NCBI RefSeq assembly: GCF_018130695.1
Contig: NZ_JAFCJX010000037.1
Span: forward strand, 26,114-90,113
Reading direction: 5' to 3'
Length of the DNA stretch: 64,000 nucleotides
Source: Bradyrhizobium jicamae
Lineage (GTDB): Bacteria > Pseudomonadota > Alphaproteobacteria > Rhizobiales > Xanthobacteraceae
This document shows, piece by piece, positions 50,678-58,903 of this stretch (the first letter of the stretch is position 1; each line of letters begins with the position of its first letter). Made by a program: the position numbers and the translations under genes. The notes beneath the pieces were generated by a model. That model had not been told where the DNA came from and did no database searches. It was given only the letters and a program-made list of their open reading frames with translations.

Positions 50678-52129
50678 ATGTTGGGCGGTGCGATGTTGCG
50701 GGATCGTTTGGGGATGCGGCGCGGGGCCGTGCTGCTGGCAGCGGCCATGGCCCTATCGGGCTGCATCCCGGGCTCGGAGCGTCCTGACCTCAGCCTGGAG
50801 ACACCGGCCAGCTATCGCAATGCGCCGAAGGGAATCGCGGCCGATGCGTCGGTGCCGGCGATCGACTGGTGGCGCGGCTTCCGGTCGCGCGAGCTGACCA
50901 CGTTAATGGAGGGGGCCCAGCTCTACAATCTCGATATCGCGGCGGCCATCGCCCAAATCGTGCAGGCCGATGCCCAGGTCGGCGTCTCCGGTGCGGCGCT
51001 ATTCCCGACCATCACCGGCACGGCCGGCGCGGAGCGCGAGCATTTCGGTGCCCTGAGCTCCTCGAGCGGCAATGCCTCGACCATCACGCAGTACAGTGCC
51101 GGGCTGACCGCGAGCTATATGGTGGATTTCTGGGGCAAGAACCGCGCGACGCTGGCCGCCGCCGAGGAGAGCGCGACGGTCGCGCGTTACAATCGCGAGG
51201 TGGTGAGGCTGACCACCATGGTCACCGTCGCCAACACCTATTTCCAGATCCTCGCCGCGCAGGACCAGCTCAAGGTCACCCGCAACAATCTGGCTGCGGC
51301 CGAACGCATCCTGGCGCTGATCAAGACCCAGTTCGCCGGTGGCACCGCCTCGCAGCTCGATCTGTCGCAGCAGGAGGCGCTGGTCGCAACGCAGCGCGCG
51401 GCGATCCCGCCGCTCGAGGTGACGGTCGGCCAGAACATCGCCGCGATGGCGCTGCTGGTTGCGCGCGCGCCGGCCAATTTCACGGTGCGCGGCGGCAGCA
51501 CGACCCAGATCGCTGTGCCGCGGGTGACACCGGGCCTGCCGTCGGAACTGCTCTATGAACGGCCCGACATTCGTGAGGCCGAGGCGCAGCTAGCGTCCTC
51601 CAATTTCAGCGTCGAGGCGGGGCGGGCGGCGTTCTTCCCGCAGATCCAGCTCACGGGTACGACGGGTTTCCAGAGCGCCGCGCTGGCCTCGCTGTTCGCC
51701 CCGGGCGCCTGGTACTACACGCTGGCCGCAGGGCTGACGCAGCCGCTGTTCGATGGCTTCCTGCTGGAGGGCCAGCTCAAGCTCGCCAAGGGCGTGCAGC
51801 TGCAGAATCTGCAGGCCTATCGCAAGGCCGTGCTGTCGGCCTTCGCCGACGTCGAGAAGGCGCTGATCGCCTTGCAAAAGTACACGCTGCAGGAACGGCT
51901 GCAGGCCGATGTGGTGACCAGCTCGCGCAAGGCCTTCGAGGTCGCGGAGACGCAATTGCGCGGCGGCACGGTCAATCTGATCACGGTGCTGCAGACGCAG
52001 CAGACCTTGTTCACGGCCGAGAACACGCTGGTGCAGGTGCGGCTGTCAAAGCTGCTGGCGGCAAGCAGCCTGTTCCAGGCGCTCGGCGGCGGCTGGACGC
52101 CGACCGGCACGCTGGCGGCGTTGCAATGA
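50678..52129 (+). CDS. RND outer-membrane factor lipoprotein (NodT family)
   Basis: A 483-residue TolC/OprM-type outer-membrane factor of the NodT family. The lipobox is MALSGC with Cys29, so it is a lipoprotein. Two OEP repeats follow: LYNLDIAAAIAQIVQADAQV then YSAGLTASYMVDFWGKNRA, and the second half with LPSELLYERPDIREAEAQLA. It begins right after the mdtC stop; ATG 50714 would give a more usual signal length and is an alternative start. Last gene of the efflux operon, ending six bases from the convergent signalling operon. Confidence 0.9.
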   Translation: MLGGAMLRDRLGMRRGAVLLAAAMALSGCIPGSERPDLSLETPASYRNAPKGIAADASVPAIDWWRGFRSRELTTLMEGAQLYNLDIAAAIAQIVQADAQVGVSGAALFPTITGTAGAEREHFGALSSSSGNASTITQYSAGLTASYMVDFWGKNRATLAAAEESATVARYNREVVRLTTMVTVANTYFQILAAQDQLKVTRNNLAAAERILALIKTQFAGGTASQLDLSQQEALVATQRAAIPPLEVTVGQNIAAMALLVARAPANFTVRGGSTTQIAVPRVTPGLPSELLYERPDIREAEAQLASSNFSVEAGRAAFFPQIQLTGTTGFQSAALASLFAPGAWYYTLAAGLTQPLFDGFLLEGQLKLAKGVQLQNLQAYRKAVLSAFADVEKALIALQKYTLQERLQADVVTSSRKAFEVAETQLRGGTVNLITVLQTQQTLFTAENTLVQVRLSKLLAASSLFQALGGGWTPTGTLAALQ

Positions 52130-52135
52130 GCGGCC

Positions 52136-53221
52136 TTACTTGGCGGCGGCGTTCGCCTGCGGCGGCGCCGGGATGCGGCGGAAGCGCACCAGCACGCGGG
52201 TGCCGTTGTGGACGGGATCGCGCTCAACGGTGGCGTCGAGCTTGGAGGCCATCGCGGTGACGATGCGCTGGCCCATGCCGGTGCCGCGCGGATCGATCTT
52301 GTCGCCGATCCCGATGCCTTCATCCGAGATCGCGAGCTGCAGATCGTCGCCATGCTGGGTCAGCTCGACATGGATCGGGCCGGCGCCGTCGGGATAGGCG
52401 TATTTGACCGCGTTCATAACCAACTCGTTGACGATGATACCGATCCCGACCGCCCGGTCCGGATCGATCTCGGCCGGGGTAGCCTTCAGCGTCAGCCGCG
52501 ACATCCGGTTGCCCTCGGCGGAGCGGCGCAGGTCTTCCAGCAAGGCTTCGAGGTACTGGTTGAGCATCACGGACTTGAAGTCCTGCGAGGTGTAGAGCCG
52601 GCGATGCACCTGCGCGACCGCAGCGACGCGGCCCATCGCATTGGTCAGTGCGGCCTTGACGCCGTCCTCCTTGGCGGAGTTGGCCTGCAGATGCAGCAGC
52701 GAGGCGATGATCTGCAGCGAGTTGCCGACGCGGTGATTGACCTCGCGCAGCAAGACCTCGCGCTCGGCCGCCAGCGCCGCGTAGCGGTCGCGCGAAGCGT
52801 GCACTTCGGCTTCGGCTTCATCGCGCGCCCGCCGGATCTCGGCCTGCCGGATCGCGCCGGCCACCGCGACCTGGAGCAGGGGGATGAAGTCGCCTCTGAC
52901 GTCCTTGACCAGATAGTCGGCTGCGCCGGCTTTCAGCGCGGTGACGGCGATCGCGGAATCCTGCGAGGCCGTGACGAACACCACCGGCGGCGCATCCGGG
53001 ATTTTCAGGATCTGCTCCAGCGTCTCCAGCCCGTCGAGGCCCGGCATGTACTGGTCGAGCGCGATTACGTCGATACCGCCCTGGACGAGGCGGTCGAGAC
53101 CCTGCTGGCCGCTTGCGGCGTGCACGACCTTGTAGCCCTGTCGCGTCAGGCCGCGTTCGACCAGACGCGCCAGCGTCGCGTCATCGTCGATATAGAGCAG
53201 TGTCGGCGTCGTCTGGGTCAT
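52136..53221 (-). CDS. Receiver-HisKA_2 histidine kinase fusion
   Basis: A 361-residue soluble protein, start MTQTTPTLLYIDDD at 53221. An N-terminal receiver (1-125) has Asp56 in IALDQYMPG and Lys in YLVKDV. A coiled linker leads to a HisKA_2 dimerisation domain with His163 in LLREVNHRVGNSLQIIASLLHL-type sequence (first 20 residues shown partly as REVNHRVGNSLQ), then a HATPase with NELVMNAVKYAYPDG and GTGMGQRIV. Such receiver-kinase fusions relay phosphate from a membrane kinase. Its ATG overlaps the stop of the receiver gene upstream. Confidence 0.9.
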   Translation of the reverse strand: MTQTTPTLLYIDDDATLARLVERGLTRQGYKVVHAASGQQGLDRLVQGGIDVIALDQYMPGLDGLETLEQILKIPDAPPVVFVTASQDSAIAVTALKAGAADYLVKDVRGDFIPLLQVAVAGAIRQAEIRRARDEAEAEVHASRDRYAALAAEREVLLREVNHRVGNSLQIIASLLHLQANSAKEDGVKAALTNAMGRVAAVAQVHRRLYTSQDFKSVMLNQYLEALLEDLRRSAEGNRMSRLTLKATPAEIDPDRAVGIGIIVNELVMNAVKYAYPDGAGPIHVELTQHGDDLQLAISDEGIGIGDKIDPRGTGMGQRIVTAMASKLDATVERDPVHNGTRVLVRFRRIPAPPQANAAAK

Positions 53222-53658
53222 GGGGCGGCTGGTGGTACCTGGATCACGGAGAAGAACAGACCGAGCTGGCGAATGGCGTTGGCGAAGCTCTCGTAGTTGA
53301 CCGGCTTGGTGATATAGACGTTGCAGCCCAGTTCGTAGCATCGCTTGATCTCCTGGGAGTCGTCGGTCGTGGTCAGCACCACCACCGGTGTCGCCTTGAG
53401 ATACTTGTTCTCCTTGACCCGCTTCAGGATATCGATGCCTGACGTATCGGGCAGATTCAGATCGAGCAGGATGAGGAGGGCCTGGCCCTTGCGATTCGCG
53501 CCGGTTCCATCCTGGCCAAAGAGATAGTCCACCGCCGCTGTACCGTTGGTGAACGGGACAATCTCATTGTTGACACCCGAGCGCCGGATATTCCGCTCAA
53601 TCAGCCGCGCGTGGCCCTCATCGTCCTCGATCATGATGATGGTGACTGGATTACTCAT
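53218..53658 (-). CDS. Single-domain response regulator (Rcp1-like)
   Basis: A 146-residue receiver of the phytochrome-associated Rcp1 type: acidic pocket IEDDEG (10-15), Asp66 in LLDLNLPD, Thr switch in VVLTTTDD, Lys in YITKPVNY. No output domain. Middle gene of a kinase-receiver-receiver/kinase operon with four-base overlaps at both ends, so it is a phosphorelay intermediate between the membrane kinase and the fusion kinase. Confidence 0.9.
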   Translation of the reverse strand: MSNPVTIIMIEDDEGHARLIERNIRRSGVNNEIVPFTNGTAAVDYLFGQDGTGANRKGQALLILLDLNLPDTSGIDILKRVKENKYLKATPVVVLTTTDDSQEIKRCYELGCNVYITKPVNYESFANAIRQLGLFFSVIQVPPAAP

Positions 53659-55202
53659 GACTCTTTATCCCGGGATTTGCCTGTCCAATTGATGGGCAGT
53701 GTTATCGTGAAGGTGCTGCCGTTGTGAAGTTCTGAAGCGACCGACATGGTTCCGCCGAGGCGCCGCACCAGTGCGCGGACGTGGGCAAGTCCGATACCCT
53801 GGCCGGGCTTGTCCTGGGTTCCGGCGCGGCGGAACAGGTCGAAGATGCGCTGGTGATCCTTCGGATCGATGCCGCGACCGTTATCCGATATTTCGTAGAT
53901 TGCGAACCCGAGCTTGGTGCGGCCCGTGATCGCGATTTCCCCGGGGACGCCGTCCTTGAGGTATTTCAGCGCGTTGTCGATCAGATTGGAGAAGATCTGC
54001 TCCAGCGCAAGGCGGTCGCTGACGAGATTCGGAAGGGAGCCGATCTCGAACCGGGCCTCGGCTTCAACGGCCTGATGCGCCACCGTCTTGGCGATGTTGT
54101 CGATCAGCTCGCGGATGTTGATCCGCTCCGGCTTGAACTCGCGACGCCCCTCGCGCGTCAGGTTGAGGATCGCGCCGATCAGGCGGTCCATCTTGTCGAT
54201 CGACGATTTGATGAAGGCGAGCGACTCGTTGAAGTCGTCGGAGAGCTGCTTGTCCGGACCCTCGAGCACGGGTTCGGCGCTATCGGTGGCATCCTCCGGC
54301 AATGCCGGCGCCAGCGACGCGGTGCGGCTGAGCGAGGAGATGCGCCTAAAGATGTCGCCGCGCAGCTCCTCGAGCTCGCTGGTGAAGCCCATGATGTTGA
54401 CCAGTGGCGAACGCAGATCGTGGCTGACGATGTAGGCGAAGCGCTGGATTTCCTCATTGGCTTCGCGCAGGTCGGCGGTGCGCTCGTCGACGGTCGTCTC
54501 CAGCGTGACGTTGATGTCGCGGAGCTGGGTTTCGGCCTCGTCGCGGATACGGGAGGAGCGGCGCACCAGGAAGATCGCGAGGCCGGCGAGCGCAATCACC
54601 ATCGATGAGCCTGCAATGGTGACCGAGGAGGCCAGGATCTGGGTCTGGTCGGCGTTGGCGGTCCGCATCCCGAACAGCCGATCCTCCTCGACCCGCATGG
54701 CCCGCGAGATGTCGGCGATGGCCTGCACCGCCTCCGTCGAACTGCTGGCGCGCAGGACATCGACCCTGGCGGCGATGTCGGTGATCCCGGCGCCGTCGAT
54801 GCTGCGGGCAAAATCCGCGAGGCGCCGATGCACCGCGTCCTTCAGCCTGGCGGTATTTGCGGTCTGGACCGGATTGTCGGCGGAGAGCCTGGCAAGATGG
54901 TCGAGCGCCGGAAGGATGTTGGCCGCCGCACTCTGGTACTCCGTCAGGTATTGCGGCTCAGTGGTGAGGAGATAGGCACGCGTCGCGCTCTCGGCGCGGC
55001 GGATTTCCAGCAGCAGGTTGGAAATCTGGCTCTCCACCTCGACCGTGTGCACGACGAGCGCGTTGTCCTTGCGCGCCTTGTTGACCAGCAGCACCGACGC
55101 CACGCTGATCGCGACCAGCACCAGGAATCCAGCCGAGAGCAGCACGATCTGGCCCAGGGCGCGGCGGCGCCGGGCGTCAGATGTCGTGGTCGCTGGCGTC
55201 AT
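53655..55202 (-). CDS. CHASE3 sensor histidine kinase
   Basis: A 515-residue membrane kinase begun at MTPATTTSDARRRR (55202). Two spans (20-40 and 196-213) bracket a CHASE3 domain (IRRAESATRAYLLTTEPQYL). A coiled coil leads to HisKA with His261 in AYIVSHDLRSPLVNIMGF, then the HATPase (NLIDNALKYLKDG, SDNGRGIDPKD, GQGIGLAHV). An Ala/Pro-rich insertion of about 40 residues sits between the two helices of the HisKA domain (SLAPALPEDATDSAEP). First gene of the three-gene signalling operon. The signal is unknown. The 112-bp upstream spacer has a CCCCCGGGGG palindrome but no recognised promoter. Confidence 0.9.
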   Translation of the reverse strand: MTPATTTSDARRRRALGQIVLLSAGFLVLVAISVASVLLVNKARKDNALVVHTVEVESQISNLLLEIRRAESATRAYLLTTEPQYLTEYQSAAANILPALDHLARLSADNPVQTANTARLKDAVHRRLADFARSIDGAGITDIAARVDVLRASSSTEAVQAIADISRAMRVEEDRLFGMRTANADQTQILASSVTIAGSSMVIALAGLAIFLVRRSSRIRDEAETQLRDINVTLETTVDERTADLREANEEIQRFAYIVSHDLRSPLVNIMGFTSELEELRGDIFRRISSLSRTASLAPALPEDATDSAEPVLEGPDKQLSDDFNESLAFIKSSIDKMDRLIGAILNLTREGRREFKPERINIRELIDNIAKTVAHQAVEAEARFEIGSLPNLVSDRLALEQIFSNLIDNALKYLKDGVPGEIAITGRTKLGFAIYEISDNGRGIDPKDHQRIFDLFRRAGTQDKPGQGIGLAHVRALVRRLGGTMSVASELHNGSTFTITLPINWTGKSRDKES

Positions 55203-55314
55203 CGGAAGCGTGGAATGCAAGCTGCCCCTTGCGATGCGGATAAATCCCCCGGGGGATATAAGCCGCAACCGGCCGGCCGGTTCCATTCCGGGGGAACTTA
55301 TTTCCTAAGGCTGG

Positions 55315-56667
55315 CTAGCCCTTGCCCGATGGGCCGGCCAGATACTGCTCCAGCCAGTGGATGTGGTAGTCGCCGTCGATGATGCCGGGCTCGCGGACCA
55401 GATTGCGGAACAGCGGCAGCGTCGTCTCGATCCCGTCGACCACCATTTCGTCGAGCGCGCGGCGCAGCCGCATCAGGCATTCCTGGCGGGTCTTGCCGTG
55501 CACGATCAGCTTGCCGACCAGCGAGTCGTAGTAGGGCGGGATCACGTAGCCCTGGTAGACCGCGGAATCGATCCGCACCCCGAGGCCGCCGGGAGGATGG
55601 AATTGCGTAATGCGTCCGGGCGAGGGACGGAAGGTCTGCGGGTTCTCCGCATTGATGCGGCATTCGATGGCGTGGCCGATGATCGCGATCTCGTCCTGCC
55701 GCGCCGGCAGGTCGCCGCCGGCGGCGATCCGGATCTGCTCCAGCACGAGATCGATGTCGGTGATGCTCTCGGTGACGGGATGCTCGACCTGGATACGGGT
55801 GTTCATTTCGATGAAATAGAACTCGCCGTCCTCGTAGAGGAATTCGATGGTGCCGACGCCGAGATATTTCATATCCCGCATCGCCTTGGCGCAGGTCTCG
55901 CCGATCTTGGCCCGCGCGGCGGCCGACAGCACCGGCGAGGGGCCTTCTTCCCAGACCTTCTGGTGGCGGCGCTGCAGCGAGCAGTCGCGCTCGCCGAGAT
56001 GGATCGCGCCGCCGCGGCCGTCGCCGAGGATCTGGATCTCGATGTGGCGTGGCCTCTGCAGGTATTTTTCGAGATAGACCGAGGCGTCGCCGAATGCCGA
56101 CTTGGCCTCATTGGCGGCGGTCGACAGCGCCAGCGCGAGGTCAGCCTCCGAATGCGCGACCTTCATGCCGCGGCCGCCGCCGCCGGCGGCCGCCTTGACC
56201 AGCACCGGGAAGCCGATCGATTTGGCGATCGCCATCGCGTCGTCTTCGTTGGTCACGGCACCGTCGGAGCCGGGCACCACGGGAATGCCGAGCCGCTTGG
56301 CGGTCTTCTTGGCCTCGATCTTGTCGCCCATCAGGCGGATGTGCTCGGCCTTCGGCCCGATGAAATCGAGATTGTGGTCGGCGAGGATTTCGGCGAACCG
56401 CGCGTTCTCGGACAGGAAGCCATAGCCGGGATGCACGGCGTCCGCGCCGGTGATCTCGCAGGCGGCGAGCAGCGCCGGCACGTTGAGATAGCTGTCCTTC
56501 GACGGCGGCGGCCCGATGCAGACGCTCTCGTCGGCGAGCCGCACATGCATCGCATCGGCGTCGGCGGTGGAGTGCACCGCGACCGTGGAGATGCCGAGCT
56601 CCTTGCAGGCGCGCAGCACGCGAAGCGCGATTTCGCCGCGATTGGCTATGAGGATCTTGTCGAACAT
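55315..56667 (-). CDS. accC: Acetyl-CoA carboxylase biotin carboxylase subunit
   Basis: A 450-residue ATP-grasp enzyme that carboxylates biotin on AccB using bicarbonate and ATP, first step of fatty-acid synthesis. N-terminal FDKILIANRGEIALRVLRAC, glycine-rich ATP loop KAAAGGGGRGMKVAH, EFLYEDGEFYFIEMNTRIQVEHPV with the catalytic acids and Arg, and the C-terminal barrel. Full length for the family. It follows accB by 24 bases in one operon (aroQ, accB, accC order of transcription). Confidence 0.97.
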   Translation of the reverse strand: MFDKILIANRGEIALRVLRACKELGISTVAVHSTADADAMHVRLADESVCIGPPPSKDSYLNVPALLAACEITGADAVHPGYGFLSENARFAEILADHNLDFIGPKAEHIRLMGDKIEAKKTAKRLGIPVVPGSDGAVTNEDDAMAIAKSIGFPVLVKAAAGGGGRGMKVAHSEADLALALSTAANEAKSAFGDASVYLEKYLQRPRHIEIQILGDGRGGAIHLGERDCSLQRRHQKVWEEGPSPVLSAAARAKIGETCAKAMRDMKYLGVGTIEFLYEDGEFYFIEMNTRIQVEHPVTESITDIDLVLEQIRIAAGGDLPARQDEIAIIGHAIECRINAENPQTFRPSPGRITQFHPPGGLGVRIDSAVYQGYVIPPYYDSLVGKLIVHGKTRQECLMRLRRALDEMVVDGIETTLPLFRNLVREPGIIDGDYHIHWLEQYLAGPSGKG

Positions 56668-56691
56668 CGCAGCGCCTGAGGTTGAATTGGC

Positions 56692-57180
56692 TTATTCAAT
56701 GATGACCAGCGGCTCGCCGTATTCGACGGGCTGGCCGTCCTCGACGAGGATCTGGGTCACGGTGCCCGCGCGCGGCGAGGGGATCTGGTTCATCGTCTTC
56801 ATGGCTTCGATGATCAAGAGCGTCTGGCCGGCGGAGACCTTGCTGCCGACCTCGATGAACGGCTTGGCGCCGGGCTCCGGCGCCCAATAGGCGGTGCCGA
56901 CCATCGGCGAGGGCACGGCGCCCGGATGCTTGGCGAGATCAGCCGCCGGTGCAGCCGCCACGGCGACGGGAGTTGCGACCGGCGCTGCGACCGCTGCCTG
57001 GACTGCGGGGACCGAGGCCGCGATGCTGATGTTGCGCGCGACACGCACGCGAAGCCCGGCGCGCTCGATCTCGATCTCGGTCAGGTTGGTTTCGGCGAGC
57101 AGCAAAGCGAGCTCGCGAATGAGCGCACTGTCGTCGTTCTTGGATTTGGCAGCTGATTTATCGTCTGGCTGGCGCGCCAT
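56692..57180 (-). CDS. accB: Acetyl-CoA carboxylase biotin carboxyl carrier protein
   Basis: A 162-residue carrier. Residues 15-50 are the N-terminal helical part, 55-85 an Ala/Pro/Val-rich flexible linker, and 88-162 the biotinyl domain with Lys128 in IIEAMKTMNQI, the biotinylation site. The thumb region (VGTAYWAPEPGAKPF) is present as in typical AccB. Partner of AccC encoded 24 bases downstream. Confidence 0.96.
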   Translation of the reverse strand: MARQPDDKSAAKSKNDDSALIRELALLLAETNLTEIEIERAGLRVRVARNISIAASVPAVQAAVAAPVATPVAVAAAPAADLAKHPGAVPSPMVGTAYWAPEPGAKPFIEVGSKVSAGQTLLIIEAMKTMNQIPSPRAGTVTQILVEDGQPVEYGEPLVIIE

Positions 57181-57231
57181 GATCTTGATCCGGAATCTCT
57201 GTCTGATGACGGGAAGTGTCAGGTGTTGGCG

Positions 57232-57696
57232 TCAAGTGCTTGCCCTGGCGCCGATCTTGGCGGCAAGGCCCGATATCGCAAGGCGGTAGCCGTCGATGCC
57301 GAAGCCGCAGATCGAGGCGAAGGCTGCCTTGGCCGTGAACGAGTGGTGGCGAAAACTCTCGCGGGCGTGGATGTTGCTGATATGGACCTCGACGGTCGGA
57401 AGCTTCACGCCGACGATGGCGTCATGCAGCGCAATCGAGGTGTGAGAATAGGCGCCGGCATTGATGATGATGCCGACCGCCTTGCTGCGGGCCTCGTGGA
57501 TGAAGTCGATCAGCTCGCCCTCGCGGTTGGATTGGCGGCAATCGGCGGAGAGGCCGAACTGCTGCGCCGTTTCCGCGCACAGCTTTTCCACATCGGCGAG
57601 CGTGGCATGACCGTAGGTCTCCGGCTCCCGGGTCCCCAACAGATTGAGGTTCGGGCCGTTCAGGACATAGATCGTTGCGCTGGTCGCGTCGGCCAT
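57232..57696 (-). CDS. aroQ: Type II 3-dehydroquinate dehydratase
   Basis: A 154-residue enzyme of the shikimate pathway (3-dehydroquinate to 3-dehydroshikimate). Family motifs: VLNGPNLNLLGTREPETYG with the catalytic Tyr, CRQSNREGELIDFIHEA with the essential Arg region, INAGAYSHTSIALHDA and EVHISNIHARESFRHHS with the catalytic His. Normal length. It is the first gene of the aroQ-accB-accC unit; such adjacency is common in Rhizobiales. Confidence 0.97.
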   Translation of the reverse strand: MADATSATIYVLNGPNLNLLGTREPETYGHATLADVEKLCAETAQQFGLSADCRQSNREGELIDFIHEARSKAVGIIINAGAYSHTSIALHDAIVGVKLPTVEVHISNIHARESFRHHSFTAKAAFASICGFGIDGYRLAISGLAAKIGARAST

Positions 57697-57968
57697 CAGA
57701 TTTCCGGCAAAAGCTGCTGAGGTCGCGGGGTTATAGGTAACTCCAGAGGGAAGGGGAAGCCTTTAGGTGGGGTCGGAGGGTGCTTCAACACACTCATTTT
57801 GGGTGTCAGATAGGGCCTATAAGTCTCTGAAAACGCTCGTTAACCAATTTTGGCGAGCGCGACCTCCGGGAGGCGGGCGCCGGGCTTATCCAGTGCTGTG
57901 TGGGGGCTGACGCAAAACCCCGCCCGAAGGGGGCGGGGTTCGCAACTGGGGCTTCGAGGCCCGTCAAG
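57697..57968. other. Intergenic region upstream of aroQ
   Basis: 272 bases holding the aroQ promoter region and the terminator of the DUF1236 gene (listed apart). A short dyad CGCTCG (57832-57837) with CGAGCG (57853-57858) encloses GTTAACCAAT, which resembles half a CtrA site; not strong enough to annotate as one. No gene is seen here. Confidence 0.3.
57916..57940 (-). terminator. Rho-independent terminator of the DUF1236 gene
   Basis: AACCCCGCCC (57916-57925) with GGGCGGGGTT (57931-57940), a 10-bp perfect stem and five-base loop, followed on the minus strand by a further TT. It stands 29 bases beyond the stop of the DUF1236 gene. Confidence 0.8.
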
Positions 57969-58784
57969 TTAGCCCTCGATGATGTAGACGATCTCATGCG
58001 TCTCCGGACGCACGATGATGTAGCGGCCCTTGACCAGGATGAACTCGTAGCCGCGCCATTCCGGATAGATCGTCACGACGCGTTCCGGCACCGGATAGAA
58101 GCGCACGCTCGCGGGCACCCTGGTGCCGACCGACACGTTGAAGTTCACGTTGGTGACTTCAGTGACCTTCTCCGACTTGATCGCGGTCGAAATCTCGGTC
58201 CGCTTCTCGGCCGGCGGAGCCGCAGTCGCCGAGGTCGCCGCGTTGCCCGTGGTGGTCTGGGTACGGCTGGTGTCGTTGGTCTGCGCCCGGTTGGTGTCGG
58301 TCGGGCTCTTGGTCTGGGCGTTCTGGTTGGTCGACGTGCCGCTCTTGTCGGTCTGCGCATTCTGGTTGGTGTGCGTACCGCTCTTGTCAGCCTTGTCGGC
58401 GCTCATGTTGCCGCTCTTCTCGCGGCTCTCGGCCTTCATGTCCTTGGACGCGCCGGCCTTGTCGCGCTCGTTCTCCGAGCTCATGCTCTTCGACTTCTGG
58501 GTGCTGTCCTGCGCGCCCTTGGTCGAGGTGCCGGACTTCTCGGACTCGGCGCCCTTCATGCCGGGGCCTTCGCCCTTGGTCGAGCGCTCGCTGCCTTTCA
58601 TGCCGCTGCTGTCGCGCTCCATCGTGCCCGATGACGCGCCACCGGAAGGTGCGCTGTGCTGCGTCGTCGCGCCACCGCCGGCCGACGGCGATTCCTTGCT
58701 CATGCCGGTGCCTTGCGCGTTCGCAAAGCCGGTGCCGGCGATCAGGGCTGCCGTAGCGACCGAAATCAGAAAACGTTTAGACAT
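57969..58784 (-). CDS. DUF1236-domain secreted stress protein
   Basis: A 271-residue protein with signal peptide (FLISVATAALIAGTGFANAQ). Residues 30-195 are a disordered, Ser/Thr/Lys/Gly-rich region with KG and KSGT repeats, including two copies of a 13-residue unit (DKSGTHTNQNAQT at 133-145, DKSGTSTNQNAQT at 146-158). The C-terminal 75 residues are a DUF1236 domain (VNFNVSVGTRVPASVRFYPVP and YEFILVKGRYIIVRP). DUF1236 is abundant in bradyrhizobia. The gene has a strong AGGAGG site and a perfect EcfG promoter, so it is probably part of the general stress response. Confidence 0.88.
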   Translation of the reverse strand: MSKRFLISVATAALIAGTGFANAQGTGMSKESPSAGGGATTQHSAPSGGASSGTMERDSSGMKGSERSTKGEGPGMKGAESEKSGTSTKGAQDSTQKSKSMSSENERDKAGASKDMKAESREKSGNMSADKADKSGTHTNQNAQTDKSGTSTNQNAQTKSPTDTNRAQTNDTSRTQTTTGNAATSATAAPPAEKRTEISTAIKSEKVTEVTNVNFNVSVGTRVPASVRFYPVPERVVTIYPEWRGYEFILVKGRYIIVRPETHEIVYIIEG

Positions 58785-58823
58785 TGAATTTCCTCCTCAC
58801 ACGTCTGCATTGCCCGCGCCGAC

Positions 58824-58848
58824 AACGAAAGGAGATGCGTGATGTTCC
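58824..58848 (-). promoter_or_regulatory. EcfG (general stress sigma) promoter of the DUF1236 gene
   Basis: Read on the minus strand: GGAAC (58848-58844), 16 bases, CGTT (58827-58824). This matches the alphaproteobacterial sigma-EcfG consensus GGAAC-N16/17-CGTT exactly. The start codon is 40 bases beyond the -10, leaving a leader of about 33 bases that contains the ribosome site. Confidence 0.7.
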
Positions 58849-58903
58849 GATTGAATCGGGGTTCCCTGCGGTTTGTTTTCTGAATGCGCGATGAATACGA
58901 AAC

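Noticed and set aside
55230..55310. EcfG-like promoter before the CHASE3 kinase
   Set aside because: A GGAAC is present on the minus strand but the base pattern 16 or 17 positions on is GCTT or CTTA, not CGTT. The CCCCCGGGGG palindrome nearby was not enough to call an operator.
57840..57850. CtrA binding site
   Set aside because: GTTAACCAAT resembles one half-site, but the second TTAA at the right distance is missing.
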